This document shows positions 13,390 to 15,112 of a DNA stretch of 15,112 nt, in pieces (within the stretch, counting starts at the first letter, position 1; each line of letters begins with the position of its first letter). The stretch comes from Sulfurospirillum sp. UBA6790 (lineage in GTDB: Bacteria > Campylobacterota > Campylobacteria > Campylobacterales > Sulfurospirillaceae): the NCBI GenBank assembly GCA_002452855.1, contig DKFS01000088.1:1-15112 (forward strand). The letters are read 5' to 3'. The notes below the pieces were generated by a model, which worked only from the letters and a program-made list of their open reading frames with translations, did no database searches and was not told the DNA's origin. The translations under genes and the position numbers were made by a program.

Positions 13390-14871
13390 TTAGCCTTTTG
13401 TATTTAAAAACGTAAAAATTTCAGCTTCAATTTTATCTTTAGCAACGACTTTACCATGCACAATAGGCTGCTCAAAAAGCGCATGAATGCATTCAGGAAT
13501 TTTTACATGTAAAGCAGAGCTTATACCCTCCAACGCTTCTTTATCGGTATATTTTGTTGTATCTTCGTTAATAGCATTGAGCATGGTTGGTGCAAATTTT
13601 GTCCACTCTGCGGTTGAACAAAGCACACTTGGCAATGGTTTTGTCTTAAGCACTTCATATGCTTTAAGGCATGTTGCCGTATGTGGGTCCATCACATAGC
13701 CTTGATCTGCAAAGTGTTTAATCGTCTGTTTGCCAAAAGTATCATCGCAATAGACAGCATCGAAATCTTCACGTAGAAGTGTTAATTCTTCCGGTGTGAG
13801 TGAATACATTTTTTCATTTTTAAGAGAATCCATAAGTTCTTTTGTACGCTTTGCTCCAAATTTATCAAATAAAACACGCTCAACATTGGATGAAATAAGA
13901 ATATCCATCGCAGGAGAAGTTGTTTGAAGAAGCGTTCGATGACGTAAATCGTAAACGCCTGTGTTGATAAGGTCGGTTAGAATATTGTTAATGTTGGATG
14001 CAATGAGAATTTTCTCAATTGGTAAGCCCATTTTTTTTGCATAATAAGCGCCCAATGCATTTCCAAAATTGCCACTCGGTACGATGGTATAAAAAGGGTC
14101 ACCCACGGTGACTTTATTTTGTTTGAGAAGTGCAATATAGGCATAAACATGGTAAATAATTTGAAAAATAATGCGACCAAAATTGACTGAATTAGCCGCA
14201 CTTAATTTAATATGGCGTTCATTAAGCGCTTCTTTAAAACTAGCCGAGGCTAAGAGAGATTTTAATGCATTTTGCGCGTCATCAAAATTACCATGAATGC
14301 CAATAATTTTTAGATTTGAACTTTTTTGCGTGGTCATTTGTAAGCGTTGTACATCGCTTGTTCCACCATCTGGATAGAGACAAACCACTTTGATGTTGGG
14401 CTTGTTCGCGAACGTGTCTAGGGTTGCAGGACCGGTATCACCGCTGGTTGCTGCTAAAATCAGGTATTGTTCGTTTATCTTTTGGGCCAAATGCGAGAGA
14501 ATAGAACCAAAGGGTTGTAATGCCATATCTTTAAAAGCACGCGTAGGACCATGGTAAAGTTCATTGACAAAAAGGTCTTCTTTAATTTGGCTGAGTGGTG
14601 TTGGCTCACTCGGATTATCAAAATGATCGTACAGAGCAACGGCTTTTTGCAAGACCTCATCTTCAATATCAATGTTAAAAAGCTTTAAAATCTCTAGTGT
14701 AATTTCTTTATAACTTTTGGTTCGTGCATTTTCTAAAAATGTTTTATCAATGCTTGGAAGAGATTCTGGAACATACAAACCGCCAAAGCTTGCACTTGGG
14801 TTTAAAATAGCAAATGAAAAGGGAACTTTATCTGGTTTGATACCATCATTTCCACGAGTTTCGATAAACAT
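13390..14871 (-). CDS. thrC: Threonine synthase
   Basis: ThrC is a PLP enzyme that converts O-phosphohomoserine to threonine, the last step of threonine synthesis. The 493 residues match the longer, gammaproteobacterial-type family. ELYHGPTRAFKDMALQPFG (104-122) contains the PLP-binding lysine (about K114), LAATSGDTGPATLD (139-152) is the phosphate/substrate loop, and VPSGNFGNALGAYYAKKMG (about 265-285) is the glycine-rich PLP-phosphate loop. The N-terminus FIETRGN is also typical. AAGGA precedes the ATG at 14871. It follows argB after a 76-base gap that contains the 48-nt shared element, and overlaps its signals with kdsB downstream. A copy of TTTACATGTAAA lies at 13502-13513. Confidence 0.97.
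   Translation of the reverse strand: MFIETRGNDGIKPDKVPFSFAILNPSASFGGLYVPESLPSIDKTFLENARTKSYKEITLEILKLFNIDIEDEVLQKAVALYDHFDNPSEPTPLSQIKEDLFVNELYHGPTRAFKDMALQPFGSILSHLAQKINEQYLILAATSGDTGPATLDTFANKPNIKVVCLYPDGGTSDVQRLQMTTQKSSNLKIIGIHGNFDDAQNALKSLLASASFKEALNERHIKLSAANSVNFGRIIFQIIYHVYAYIALLKQNKVTVGDPFYTIVPSGNFGNALGAYYAKKMGLPIEKILIASNINNILTDLINTGVYDLRHRTLLQTTSPAMDILISSNVERVLFDKFGAKRTKELMDSLKNEKMYSLTPEELTLLREDFDAVYCDDTFGKQTIKHFADQGYVMDPHTATCLKAYEVLKTKPLPSVLCSTAEWTKFAPTMLNAINEDTTKYTDKEALEGISSALHVKIPECIHALFEQPIVHGKVVAKDKIEAEIFTFLNTKG
13502..13513. repeat. TTTACATGTAAA palindrome, copy 5
   Basis: A perfect 12-bp palindrome near the 3' end of thrC, only about 500 bases from copy 4. It encodes Leu-His-Val-Lys. 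Confidence 0.6.
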
Positions 14872-14895
14872 AAATTTCCTTATTTATTTTCTATG

Positions 14896-14943
14896 ATGCT
14901 AAAAAAGCAAAGCTTTTTAAGCTACGTTAGCCACAAAGGCACT
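14896..14943 (-). repeat. 48-nt intercistronic element, copy B (before thrC)
   Basis: Read on the minus strand, this block starts AGTGCC, has GGCTAACGT and AAGCTTTGCTTT at the same places as copy A, and ends GCAT. It begins four bases after the argB stop and ends 24 bases before the thrC ATG. AGCTT-AAA-AAGCT forms a small local hairpin in it. Confidence 0.6.
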
Positions 14944-14947
14944 ACAT

Positions 14948-15112
<165 letters not shown>

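Overview
The window looks like the chromosome of a Campylobacterota (epsilonproteobacterial) species, most like Sulfurospirillum or a close relative. The evidence is the AT-rich composition, the protein flavour, the flhA / Rrf2-type regulator / rpsO gene order, and the hrcA-grpE-dnaK operon with an unusually short HrcA. This assignment is by recognition of gene order and protein motifs, not by a database search. Almost all of the window is well-packed housekeeping sequence. The one accessory-looking stretch is about 5.3-6.15 kb, between rpsO and hrcA.

Layout. The left edge holds the first codons of an unidentified minus-strand gene, divergent from cmoA (tRNA wobble modification). A minus-strand cluster follows, transcribed right to left: Rrf2-type regulator, flhA (flagellar export gate), a DHH/DHHA1 phosphoesterase, and a small acidic protein. 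Its spacing is tight and the regulator stop and flhA ribosome binding site overlap, so it is probably one operon. Divergent from it is rpsO with a strong terminator that runs into an unusual C10-T10 tract. Next come about 250 bases of extremely AT-rich repeats, then a two-gene unit: a small helix-turn-helix protein translationally coupled to a 56-residue basic protein.

The heat-shock operon hrcA-grpE-dnaK follows. It has a well-formed sigma70 promoter, a perfect inverted repeat wedged between its -35 and -10 boxes, and a degenerate CIRCE-like element reaching toward the hrcA start. It ends at a clear terminator. Convergent to it is a PPK2 polyphosphate kinase gene. Divergent from that is dsbD with a small downstream gene of unknown function. 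The right edge is a minus-strand run argB (partial) - thrC - kdsB, whose last stop codon abuts the stop of the convergent small gene.

No phage, IS, CRISPR, tRNA or rRNA was seen. I found no obvious new multi-gene defence or biosynthetic system. The most interesting signals are at DNA/RNA level: (1) a 10-18 bp perfect palindrome built on TTACATGTAA that occurs five times in 15 kb in genes and between genes; (2) a 48-nt element shared by the grpE-dnaK and argB-thrC gaps, in the same orientation and at a similar distance before the downstream start codon; (3) the layered operator structure at hrcA; (4) the repeat array in front of the small HTH gene pair.
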